Assembly (NCBI RefSeq): GCF_017884005.1
Contig: NZ_QFAY01000038.1
Coordinates: forward strand, 1 to 18,093
Direction of reading: 5' to 3'
Length of the DNA: 18,093 bases
Source: Streptococcus panodentis
GTDB taxonomy: Bacteria > Bacillota > Bacilli > Lactobacillales > Streptococcaceae
The position numbers and the translations under genes are program-made. The number at the start of each line of letters is the position of its first letter. Position 1 is the stretch's first letter. The notes beneath the pieces are model-generated. The model made no database searches and was not told the DNA's origin. It saw only the letters and a list, made by a program, of their open reading frames with translations. Below are positions 7,492 to 14,090 of the stretch, in pieces.

Positions 7492-7531
7492 TTGTGCCTC
7501 TCCTTGTAGTCTTCAATACCATCTTAGGATT

Positions 7532-8164
7532 CTAGCTATTCTGCAAGATTTCATTTTCTTTCCGTTCTCTCCGTTGACCCGACCATCTGATGCACAGCAT
7601 CAGGACTGTCAGACGAAGAATCAAATAAACCAGACGAAAGATTTTCATCTTGCCAAGAGCAGACAAGAACTTCTCCCTTGCATGCTCGATTTCTTGATGT
7701 AACTGACTAACCGTTTTGCCTGTTTCCTCTTTAATAACAGCTGCATTTTTTGAAATCAAATAATAATCTTGGTCTAAAGTTGTGGTATAGGCTCTGGATA
7801 TTGGTTCATCTAAGAAAAAATATACCCTATCAGCATACTTATCCTCAGACAGAGTATAGTAACTTTCAGCTTCACTCTCCCATTTTTTAGGAAAACTAGT
7901 TATTCTAATATTTTCATAATCTAAATGCATAATTCCATCTAAAACATCATTAGTCCATTCTTCCGCGTAGTGGTAAAGCTTTACCTTTCTATTTACCATT
8001 GGCCAAACCATAACATACCGACTGTGCATGAATTCCTTGGTCAAGGCTGTGTTGCTAGCCAGACTGGTCGCACCTATCTCATATACTGACCAAATAAGCA
8101 CCACGAGCATAAAGAAAGCTTGATTTGGTTTGTTTTTATAATAGTTTTTCATTCTTTTTAACAT
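7532..8164 (-). CDS. Probable immunity protein for the LXG toxin (TipC-like)
   Basis: 210 residues: a basic N-terminus (KRMKNYYKNK), a membrane helix at ~16-33, an ectodomain of about 135 residues, a second hydrophobic segment at ~174-194 and a basic tail (RRERKENE). The positive-inside rule places the middle domain outside the cell. It starts one base after the LXG stop, with its GGAG ribosome site inside the toxin gene, the normal position for an LXG immunity gene. Surface display fits an immunity protein against a toxin acting on the outer membrane face, as TipC does for TelC; the family match is by topology, size and position, not by search. Its AT-rich base composition matches the toxin domain rather than the flanking genes. 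Confidence 0.7.
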   Translation of the reverse strand: MLKRMKNYYKNKPNQAFFMLVVLIWSVYEIGATSLASNTALTKEFMHSRYVMVWPMVNRKVKLYHYAEEWTNDVLDGIMHLDYENIRITSFPKKWESEAESYYTLSEDKYADRVYFFLDEPISRAYTTTLDQDYYLISKNAAVIKEETGKTVSQLHQEIEHAREKFLSALGKMKIFRLVYLILRLTVLMLCIRWSGQRRERKENEILQNS

Positions 8165-8165
8165 T

Positions 8166-9797
8166 TTACTCTCCGGTAGAAGGATTGGGTTTATTTAAAT
8201 CCTTTTGGAAATGTTGGATAGCATTCATGAATTTTTCAAATGTTGATGATTGTTCACTAGAATTAGAAGAAACGTATAATTTATAAGTTTCCTCTAACTT
8301 CTTCATTCCTTTCATGTAATCTCCTTCTCCAATGTTTTGAACAAATTCATAAGCTCTATGGCCAGATGTTCTCTCGACACTATCGTAGTATGAGTTTGTA
8401 ACATCAACAGCGCTATCTCCGTCCTTCATTTTATAGTAAATATTAACAGCGTCTAAATCTGAACGATAGTCATCGTTACCAAGACTAGGCGAAAGTCCCA
8501 TAGCACCAGCTACATCACCTTGCCATCCTGCTAAATCGTCTTCATTTTCAATTAAATGATTATCTGTATAATAGGCAGAAATAGTTGCGGCCATATGAGA
8601 ATAATCTATTGTTCCTCCAAATTGTGACAATAATTCTCTTACTCTTACTTTCTGCTTCTCGTCTAATTTATTATAATTTCCTTGCCCATAAGCTTTTTCA
8701 GAAGCTAAATTCAGTTTCCCTTTAATCTCATCATTTGTATCTCCCTCTTCAATCTTTTCCAACCCCGTAAAATTATGCTGATTCTGAATGGCCTTCTGAA
8801 TCGTATTAATCTCATCGTCTTTTAACCCATATTTTCTCAAAACAGATTCCATTCTATCATTAATACCGACATTTATACCGTTTATCCCATTTGGGCTATA
8901 TAATCCACCGACAATTTGCCAAGCTTCATAAGATTTATCGCCATAAGAGTAAGAAGCAACTATTTTAAAGAATTCTATATTTGCTTTCTGAGTCCCATAT
9001 TTCTTTTCTATCATGTGATATAAATTTAGTAATATTTCTGATTCAGTTCGACTAAATCCATACTGTTGTCTAAGAGTCTGAATAAATTTCTCTTTTTTAG
9101 TTATTGGTATATACGTTTCAATCTCCTGCTCCTTCATCTTAGTCACCCAGCTCATATCCACTTTGCCAGCCACATAGCTGCCGTCGCTGTTTACCGGCAG
9201 CTGACCGAGTGACATAGCCCCCTGAATAGCCAGACGCAGGACTTCCAGACTGTCGCTGAAATAATTGGAAACCTGAGCCACAAACCACTCCAGCTTGTCA
9301 ATTTTTTCCTGAATTTCCCGAATGCCGATATTCAGCTGAGTTTCAAGCTCTGTGAGGGCAGTAGTTTGCGCCAGCAGAGTCCCCAGCTGGCCCGACAAGA
9401 GAGCACCGGCCTGGCGGAAGAAACCCTTATTGGCTTTAATCTGCTTGTCAACTGCCGCCAGCTGCTGCTCTCTGATTTTCAGCTCCTCTTTCAGCAGGTC
9501 CAAATCCAGCGTTCCATACTCGGCTATCTCCGCATCTGTGCTTTTGTAAGAAGCCAGCTCTGCCTGGATATCATCAATCGCCGCCTGCTGCTTCTTGATA
9601 GAAGGGATGATGACATCCTCAAAAAGGCCCTTGCCTGCCGTATAGGCCGCCCCCTGCAGTTCCCCTGAATCCAGCGAAGCCATCAGATGGTCGCAGCCTC
9701 TGGACAGGCGGTCAGTCACATCGTTGGCCGCCTGCAGGTTATTGGTCATGGCCTGGATAAGCTGAGCCGAATCCTCTGCACTGTATCTCACTCCCAT
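8166..9797 (-). CDS. LXG-domain type VIIb secretion system toxin, TelC-like C-terminal domain
   Basis: 543 residues, no signal peptide. Residues 1-~220 form the helical LXG export domain (MGVRYSAEDSAQLIQAMTNN start, long coiled segments at 65-125 and 140-185). Residues ~227-543 are the toxin part. It has an Asp-rich cluster, DYSHMAATISAYY (399-410), LAGWQGDVAG (422-431) and NDDYRSDLDAVNIYY (441-455), with His401, Asp428, Asp442, Asp443, Asp447 and Asp449. This resembles the metal-dependent lipid II phosphatase TelC of Streptococcus intermedius, which is of similar size, but I rate that only as likely. Codon usage changes abruptly near 9120: GC-rich LXG part, AT-rich toxin part, as expected for swapped effector domains. 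It lies between the Lap-type genes and the immunity gene. The core secretion genes are not in this window. Confidence 0.88.
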   Translation of the reverse strand: MGVRYSAEDSAQLIQAMTNNLQAANDVTDRLSRGCDHLMASLDSGELQGAAYTAGKGLFEDVIIPSIKKQQAAIDDIQAELASYKSTDAEIAEYGTLDLDLLKEELKIREQQLAAVDKQIKANKGFFRQAGALLSGQLGTLLAQTTALTELETQLNIGIREIQEKIDKLEWFVAQVSNYFSDSLEVLRLAIQGAMSLGQLPVNSDGSYVAGKVDMSWVTKMKEQEIETYIPITKKEKFIQTLRQQYGFSRTESEILLNLYHMIEKKYGTQKANIEFFKIVASYSYGDKSYEAWQIVGGLYSPNGINGINVGINDRMESVLRKYGLKDDEINTIQKAIQNQHNFTGLEKIEEGDTNDEIKGKLNLASEKAYGQGNYNKLDEKQKVRVRELLSQFGGTIDYSHMAATISAYYTDNHLIENEDDLAGWQGDVAGAMGLSPSLGNDDYRSDLDAVNIYYKMKDGDSAVDVTNSYYDSVERTSGHRAYEFVQNIGEGDYMKGMKKLEETYKLYVSSNSSEQSSTFEKFMNAIQHFQKDLNKPNPSTGE

Positions 9798-9855
9798 GGC
9801 AGACTATTCCTTTCACAAGATACAAAGGTCGTTGAAAGAGCAAAGCGAAAATAGG

Positions 9856-9892
9856 AAAGTCAACGAAGGAGCGACTGCTCCTAGGAGACTTT
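9856..9892. other. Long hairpin in the gap between Lap2-like and LXG genes
   Basis: AAAGTC (9856-9861) and GACTTT (9887-9892) enclose GGAGC-GACT-GCTCC, giving a two-part stem in the 113-base untranslated gap. On the coding (minus) strand it is not followed by a T-tract, so it is a poor terminator; it may be an RNA processing or stability structure. Confidence 0.45.
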
Positions 9893-9910
9893 ATCTTTTT
9901 CGCACTGCTC

Positions 9911-10267
9911 TTAGACCGCGTTCAATTCTTTGATTAATTTTTCTCTTTTTTCTTCTAAAGAATTGATGGCCTTGCGGCCGAGCTTGTCCAGTCTGTCAGA
10001 CTGCTTGTCCACATAGTTCTGCACCTGCTGTCCCTGTGAAAGATTGGCTTCCACAGCGGAACCGATATTCCCATACGGACTATAGGGATAGTCCTGCAGC
10101 AGAGTGTTCATTTTATCAGTTAAATACTGAAAATCTGTATAAAAATCTTCCAAAGACTTCTCAAATTTTCGCTTGAGCTCCATAAAGTCATCTTCCGTCC
10201 GCTCTGCTTTCTGGATTTTCTTGTAGAGTTCACAGCGCTTGTCTTCGCTTTTATCTTTCCGGTACAT
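9911..10267 (-). CDS. Lap2-like helical partner of the LXG toxin
   Basis: 118 residues, almost wholly helical and charged (35% Lys/Glu/Asp/Arg by eye), with a short turn around YPYSPYGNIGSA (residues ~60-71) between two helical arms: a helical-hairpin plan. No signal peptide. Small helical proteins encoded immediately before LXG genes (Lap1/DUF3130 and Lap2/DUF3958, or DUF5082-type) bind the LXG domain and are needed for export; this is the probable role. The ATG lies two bases after the preceding gene's stop, with GGGAGG inside that gene, so translation is coupled. A 113-base gap separates it from the toxin gene. Which DUF family it belongs to needs a profile search. Confidence 0.7.
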   Translation of the reverse strand: MYRKDKSEDKRCELYKKIQKAERTEDDFMELKRKFEKSLEDFYTDFQYLTDKMNTLLQDYPYSPYGNIGSAVEANLSQGQQVQNYVDKQSDRLDKLGRKAINSLEEKREKLIKELNAV

Positions 10268-10269
10268 GC

Positions 10270-10572
10270 TCAGCCCTCCCAGCGCTTGGCCTCTTCCACA
10301 TCGCGCTTTTCTATTTTTGCGGCAATTTCTGGAAATTTATTAGCTTGCGTGAGAACAGCTGCACTAAAGTCAGAAACCGCCTGCAGCATTTGATTGCAGG
10401 CCTGACGACCGTTTTCACTCTCAGCAATCTCCGTCGTATAGTTAAACGCGACTTGTTTGTGCCGCTTGTCGCTGGTATCAACACCTACCAGCTCATTGAC
10501 GGCATTCTGAGCAGAGATAGTGTTTGGCTTGATTTTTCCATAGACTAGATAGTCCTTGGAAATTTCATATAT
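10270..10572 (-). pseudogene. Lap1/TIGR04197 (DUF3130)-like gene lacking a start codon
   Basis: An open frame of 100 codons between an in-frame TAA (10573-10575) and TGA (10270-10272) encodes a small helical protein (ISAQNAVNELVGVDTSDKRH, then AFNYTTEIAESENGRQ, ending AKRWEG). Size, helical character and position as first gene of the LXG cluster fit the Lap1 adaptor. No ATG, GTG or TTG occurs in the first part of the frame; the first in-frame ATG is far inside. An ATG at 10566-10568 is one frame off and stops after seven codons. Either a base was lost just after that ATG (restoring ATGGAAATTTCC would open the frame), the start mutated to ATA, or a rare ATT/ATA start is used. It is too well preserved downstream to be ancient decay. 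Confidence 0.65.
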
Positions 10573-10595
10573 TTATAACAAATCTCTCACCAAAA

Positions 10596-10601
10596 ATTAT
10601 A
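10596..10601 (-). promoter_or_regulatory. Candidate -10 of the LXG cluster
   Basis: A perfect TATAAT on the minus strand 24 bases upstream of the open frame, followed by TTTTTGGTGAGAG. No good -35 at the right distance. The predicted start is near 10589, just 5' of a GGTGAG that may have been the ribosome site of the start-less gene. Confidence 0.4.
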
Positions 10602-10630
10602 AAAGTATTCCGAATGCCAACTGTGCTTTT

Positions 10631-11359
10631 TCATCCTTCCTTGACATAAACCAGCTCTTGCTCACTGGACAGATCTGGTCGGTAGGCAAAGCCGGCAAAG
10701 TTCAGTGTCTTCATTTGCTCTGCTTCGGTTACTTGATTCTCTATCAGAGCTGTCAGAAAGTCGCCGCGCGCTTTCTTGGAAATGGTCGAGTGGACCTTTA
10801 GCTGTCCGGCTCGGTCTTCTAAAAACTTAAAGCAGATCATACGCTGGCGGACTGCCTTTGAAAAGACTGTTTCAAACTCGCTGGAGAGGAGAGAAAATAC
10901 CGCCTCTTCTTCTGCCAGAGCTTGGTCATAGGCTGTTTTCCAAAAAGTCTTGAGGCTTTTTCCGTCTGGCTTAAGCGGCATCATAAAATCCAGGCGGTGG
11001 GGCGCGATGGGCTCCAAGGCCGGAAGGATACCATAAAGGGCCGACGTGATGGCAAGATGCTTCTGGATATACTGCCTTTCTGCCGCGCTGTAACCCTCTC
11101 TCTTGATATGGCGGTACATGAGACCGTCAAAGAGATAAAGGGCTGGCGCATGCTGTGCTTTCCCCTCTCGCAAAGCCTGAATGGCCACAAACTCAAGGGC
11201 AGCCCGCTCCGGAGATATTTTGTAAAACTGAGCCAAGTCAGCAGCTGAAAAAGCGGCCAGCTGATCCAGAATGGTCTGGGTCTGCTGGGAAAGCGGCTTG
11301 GCAGCAGCCGGCTCAGCAGACAGATTTAGCTCCTTAGCGGTTGGAATCAGTATTTTCAT
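10631..11359 (-). CDS. yaaA: Peroxide stress protein YaaA (UPF0246/DUF328)
   Basis: 242 residues with the typical family start MKILIPTAKELN and internal blocks ALYLFDGLMYRHI (residues ~72-84), LYGILPALEPIAPHRLDFMMPL (~108-129) and HSTISKKARGDFLTALIEN (~190-208). In Escherichia coli YaaA lowers unincorporated iron and limits damage during hydrogen peroxide exposure; the same is inferred here. It is cytosolic and of normal length. The ATG has an AAAGGA ribosome site about eight bases upstream, and it follows the VanZ-family gene by 18 bases, so the two are likely one transcript. Confidence 0.93.
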   Translation of the reverse strand: MKILIPTAKELNLSAEPAAAKPLSQQTQTILDQLAAFSAADLAQFYKISPERAALEFVAIQALREGKAQHAPALYLFDGLMYRHIKREGYSAAERQYIQKHLAITSALYGILPALEPIAPHRLDFMMPLKPDGKSLKTFWKTAYDQALAEEEAVFSLLSSEFETVFSKAVRQRMICFKFLEDRAGQLKVHSTISKKARGDFLTALIENQVTEAEQMKTLNFAGFAYRPDLSSEQELVYVKEG

Positions 11360-11377
11360 GATAATTTTCCTTTTTCT

Positions 11378-11959
11378 TCAGTGAATATGGCTGCTGGCCC
11401 ATTTCCCCCACCGGCTTTGCAGCAAGCAGCTGCCGATGACAAAGCCCAGCAGATTGGTCAGGATGTCGCCCAGATCAAAAATGCCTAGATGAAAGAGATA
11501 CTGGCTTCCCTCCACCAGACTGATAGCCAGAGTAAAAATTGCCGCAGATTTCCAAGAAGGCCTGCAGAGAAATCCTAAGGGAATAAACATGATGACATTC
11601 ATGGTCGGTACCAGCTTGTCTCCGTAAATCCAAAGATAGACAAAGGACTGCAGATTCAGACTAAATCCCTGCAAACCGATATTTTTCAGAAAGAGGGTAT
11701 AAAACAAAACTAGGAAATACAGGCCGTAGCTGCTCCAAATAAGCCAGCGGGGAAGATGCTGACGGGTCAGACTGCGAATAAAAAGAAAGCTGAGCAGGGT
11801 CAGCAGCAGGATAATACCAGCCGGAATCAGCCGATCTTCTTCAGGCCATCCCTTATAAAAGACCGTGGCCACATAGGTATAGAAGAAGGTCCCGTACAGC
11901 CAGACCCAGAAAAGCAGACTGGCAAGGAAGGCTGCAAGCTCCAATAGATATCTTTTCAT
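11378..11959 (-). CDS. VanZ-family membrane protein
   Basis: 193 residues with about five hydrophobic helices. The VanZ-like core is recognisable in LVPTMNVIMFIPLGF (residues ~114-128) and EGSQYLFHLGIFDLGDILTNLLGFVIG (~148-174). VanZ of Enterococcus gives low-level teicoplanin resistance, but most chromosomal relatives have no known role, so I assign none. The ATG follows a strong AAGGAGG, and its promoter has an extended -10 (11979-11984). The gene is divergent from the DUF1836 gene and heads a two-gene unit with yaaA. Confidence 0.88.
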   Translation of the reverse strand: MKRYLLELAAFLASLLFWVWLYGTFFYTYVATVFYKGWPEEDRLIPAGIILLLTLLSFLFIRSLTRQHLPRWLIWSSYGLYFLVLFYTLFLKNIGLQGFSLNLQSFVYLWIYGDKLVPTMNVIMFIPLGFLCRPSWKSAAIFTLAISLVEGSQYLFHLGIFDLGDILTNLLGFVIGSCLLQSRWGKWASSHIH

Positions 11960-11978
11960 TTCAGACCTCCTTTTTAAG

Positions 11979-11984
11979 ATTATA
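11979..11984 (-). promoter_or_regulatory. Extended -10 promoter of vanZ-yaaA
   Basis: TTTTGTTATAAT on the minus strand supplies TGT before a perfect TATAAT. The predicted start near 11972 gives a ~12-base leader that is little more than the AAGGAGG site. Confidence 0.55.
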
Positions 11985-12014
11985 ACAAAATTCAGACGGA
12001 CATTCTATTTTTTC

Positions 12015-12043
12015 TTGACTTTATATCCAGAAGATGTTATCAT
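12015..12043 (+). promoter_or_regulatory. Promoter of DUF1836-hemolysin III operon
   Basis: TTGACT (12015-12020), 17 bases, TATCAT (12038-12043), with TGT directly before the -10. This is the best -35/-10 pair in the window. The predicted start is about 12050, within the palindrome at 12042-12062. Confidence 0.75.
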
Positions 12044-12062
12044 CTAGTTATAAAGACTAGAT
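12042..12062. promoter_or_regulatory. Perfect palindrome at the DUF1836 transcription start
   Basis: ATCTAGT-TATAAAG-ACTAGAT is a perfect 7+7 inverted repeat overlapping the end of the -10 and the predicted +1. The position suits an operator for a repressor, possibly the DUF1836 protein itself; alternatively it forms a 5' hairpin in the leader. Confidence 0.5.
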
Positions 12063-12079
12063 AAGAAAGTGATAAAGAT

Positions 12080-12541
12080 TTGAACGCTCAACACCCCTTT
12101 CCCAAATGGGATGAATTGCCAGATCTGGATCTGTATTTGGATCAGGTTCTGCTCTATGTAAACAATGTCTGCGGACCTTCTATCTCAGCTTCTGACAAGG
12201 GATTGACCGCCTCAATGATCAATAACTATGTCAAGCATGGCTACGTTGCCAAACCGGTCAAGAAAAAATACCAGCGTCGCCAAGTAGCCCGTCTGATTGC
12301 CATTACGACTTTGAAGACCGTATTTTCTATTCAGGAAATCTCTGCCACCCTCAACATGCTGCATGAGGAGACAGACTCGACAGAACTCTATAATGAGTTT
12401 GTCGCTTACATGAACGGTGAGCAGCGAGAGGTCACACCGATTATTGCCAGAGCCTGCCAGACCGTCAAGCTCTACCAAGAGACCTTAGCCTTGATACAAC
12501 TGCCGGAAAAGGAGGAAGAACACCTTGAACTACGCGCTTAA
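12080..12541 (+). CDS. DUF1836 family protein, MerR-like predicted regulator
   Basis: 153 residues. The middle (residues ~33-105) reads as a winged-helix region of the type found in DUF1836: SASDKGLTASMINNYVKHGYV followed by KKKYQRRQVARLIAITTLKTVFSIQEI, comparable to MerR-type recognition and wing elements. It is probably a DNA-binding regulator; targets are unknown. The start is TTG at 12080: an in-frame TAA lies six codons upstream and no ATG occurs before the conserved region. The ribosome site (GAAAGTGATAAAG) is weak, suggesting low synthesis. It overlaps the hemolysin III gene by 17 bases. Confidence 0.82.
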   Translation: MNAQHPFPKWDELPDLDLYLDQVLLYVNNVCGPSISASDKGLTASMINNYVKHGYVAKPVKKKYQRRQVARLIAITTLKTVFSIQEISATLNMLHEETDSTELYNEFVAYMNGEQREVTPIIARACQTVKLYQETLALIQLPEKEEEHLELRA

Positions 12542-13172
12542 ACTCAGTAAAAAACTATCCTTCGGCGAAGAAATTGCTAATGCCGTAACCCATGCGGTCG
12601 GGGCTGTCCTCATGCTGATTCTGCTGCCTATTTCAGCTATTTACAGCTATGAAGAGCATGGGCTGGTATCTGCTGTCGGCACTTCTATCTTTGTCATCAG
12701 CCTGTTTCTCATGTTTCTGTCATCAACCATCTACCACTCCATGTCCTACGGCACCCCCCACAAATACATCCTGCGGATTATCGACCACTCCATGATTTAC
12801 ATTGCCATTGCCGGCAGCTACACACCGGTCGTGCTCTCGCTCATGAACGACTGGAAGGGCTATCTGATTATCGTCATTCAGTGGGGAACGACCATCTTCG
12901 GCATTCTTTATAAAATCTTTGCCAAGAAGGTCAATGAAAAGTTCAGTCTGGCCCTTTATCTGATTATGGGCTGGCTGGTTGTCTTTATCATTCCGCAGAT
13001 TATCAGCCAGACCGGGCCGGTCTTTTGGGGCCTCATGCTGGCAGGCGGCCTCTGCTACACAGTCGGCGCCGGCTTCTACGCTCAGAAAAAGCCTTATTTC
13101 CACATGATTTGGCATCTCTTCATTCTGGCCGCTTCTGCTCTGCAGTATATCGCTATTGTCTATACCATGTAA
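12525..13172 (+). CDS. Hemolysin III / YqfA (PAQR-like) membrane protein
   Basis: 215 residues with seven hydrophobic helices. The motifs shared with hemolysin III and the eukaryotic PAQR receptors are present: ANAVTHAVGA (residues 19-27), SSTIYHSMSYG (66-76) with His71, RIIDHSMIYIAIAGSYTP (84-101) with Asp87, and FHMIWH (191-196) with His192 and His196, the probable zinc ligands together with His71. Despite the name, a haemolytic role is not established for most members; PAQR proteins are linked to lipid or membrane-fluidity functions. The start is TTG with a strong GGAGG site inside the upstream gene, so expression is coupled to DUF1836. Confidence 0.93.
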   Translation: MNYALKLSKKLSFGEEIANAVTHAVGAVLMLILLPISAIYSYEEHGLVSAVGTSIFVISLFLMFLSSTIYHSMSYGTPHKYILRIIDHSMIYIAIAGSYTPVVLSLMNDWKGYLIIVIQWGTTIFGILYKIFAKKVNEKFSLALYLIMGWLVVFIIPQIISQTGPVFWGLMLAGGLCYTVGAGFYAQKKPYFHMIWHLFILAASALQYIAIVYTM

Positions 13173-13173
13173 T

Positions 13174-13290
13174 ATCGTCATTTAGTTTATCTTTTATTAC
13201 TTTGTTAGCTCGTCTTGCCGTACGCCAGTACTGTCTGCGGCTCGCTGCCTCGTACTAAAAGCAAGCTAAAAGACTATACACTTCGAAAAT
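13174..13290. repeat. Streptococcal-type intergenic repeat, composite
   Basis: Begins with the short repeat also seen at 7285-7312, then CTTGCCGTACGCCAGTACTG-type sequence and ends with TAAAAGACTATACACTTCGA and AAATCTCTGCAAACTA. The block TCTTTTAgcttGCTTTTAGT appears inverted (about 13253-13274) and again as a direct relative near 13382-13400. The CTTCGAAAATCTCT and CTTGCCGTAC pieces resemble the abundant non-coding repeats of mitis-group streptococci. No coding potential; the rest of 13173-13457 holds the terminator listed separately. Confidence 0.6.
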
Positions 13291-13349
13291 CTCTGCAAAC
13301 TAGGTCCTCGGGTGACTGTTGGGGATTGCTGATGTTTTTCACTGAATCT

Positions 13350-13378
13350 AAAAAAGGCTGAGGGTTTCCTCGCCTTTT
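13350..13378. terminator. Terminator between hemolysin III and the ECF S-component gene
   Basis: AAAAAAGGCTGAGG-GTTT-CCTCGCCTTTT forms an eleven-pair stem with one bulged base and has A and T runs on both sides. Being about 80 bases from the minus-strand ECF gene end and ~180 from the hemolysin III end, it can serve both converging genes. Confidence 0.75.
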
Positions 13379-13457
13379 ATCATCTTTTAGTTTGCTTTTA
13401 AAGGCTGGTGATAAGACCGACCCAGTCAGCAACATTGACAGAAATCTTCGAAAGGGA

Positions 13458-14015
13458 TTATTTTGTTCTGAAGGGCAGCCTGAAAGTCTGGAGCCCTCTT
13501 TTTAAAATAGGATAAAGGATAGGGACGGCTATCACGGTCACCGCTGCCGAGCCAAAAGTCCCGGCAATCTTGTCAATAGAAGCCAGCAGGGCCTGATCCA
13601 GCGGCAGATTGGCTGCCAGAATATTGATCAGGGCATAGCGCACCAGATTGAGCAGGATTTTGATAAGCGCCGCCCCGACAGCAACTGTCAGGATTTGCAG
13701 CGGCTGATCCTTTTCCTGAAAAAGCCGGTCATATACAAGATAGACCACGAGGCCGACAGCCGCCGCTTCCAGCAGAATGACCGGGATTTCGGCAGCATAG
13801 CCATTGAGCAGGTCAAAAACAGCCAGACCGACCGCTGCCGCCAGAAAGCCCTGATAAAGACCAAAAAGCAAAAAGGCAATGACCACCAAGGCGTTGCCCA
13901 AATGAACAAACTGGGCCCCCAGCGGAATGCGGAAAAACTGGATGCTGACAAAAATCAGGGCAGCGTAAATACTTAAAAAAGCAAGGGAACGAACATCAAA
14001 ATGGGATTGTTGCAT
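13458..14015 (-). CDS. ECF transporter substrate-binding S component, possibly for vitamin B6
   Basis: 185 residues with five to six hydrophobic helices. The segment FVHLGNALVVIAFLLFGLYQGFLAAAVGLAVFDLLNGY (residues ~36-73) is typical of ECF S components, which bind a vitamin and dock onto a shared EcfT/EcfA/EcfA' module encoded elsewhere. Substrate is inferred from context only: it lies 75 bases downstream of a pyridoxal/pyridoxamine kinase and near a MocR-type regulator, which points to a B6 vitamer (PdxU-type). The ATG has a TAAAGGAG site. No strong separate promoter is clear, so it is probably co-transcribed with the kinase. Confidence 0.87.
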   Translation of the reverse strand: MQQSHFDVRSLAFLSIYAALIFVSIQFFRIPLGAQFVHLGNALVVIAFLLFGLYQGFLAAAVGLAVFDLLNGYAAEIPVILLEAAAVGLVVYLVYDRLFQEKDQPLQILTVAVGAALIKILLNLVRYALINILAANLPLDQALLASIDKIAGTFGSAAVTVIAVPILYPILKRGLQTFRLPFRTK

Positions 14016-14090
14016 CGTAAAAATCTCCTTTATAATCTATCTTCCTCAGACCTTACAGTCCGACAGGCAGTGAAAAGCGAATCTTGAGCA

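Noticed and set aside
8166..9797. NADase (TelB-like) or nuclease domain in the LXG toxin
   Set aside because: I could not see the expected motifs. The Asp-rich cluster and surface-exposed immunity protein fit a TelC-type target better.
9856..9892. Hairpin as terminator after the Lap2-like gene
   Set aside because: On the coding strand it is followed by CCTATTTTCGC, not a T-tract. The T-rich side faces the wrong strand.
7532..10572. Complete type VII secretion locus or mobile element
   Set aside because: No EssC-type ATPase, EsxA or other core genes, and no integrase, transposase or attachment repeats flank the cassette.
12723..13181. Minus-strand frame of 152 codons opposite hemolysin III
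   Set aside because: It runs antisense to seven well-defined membrane helices and has no family features.
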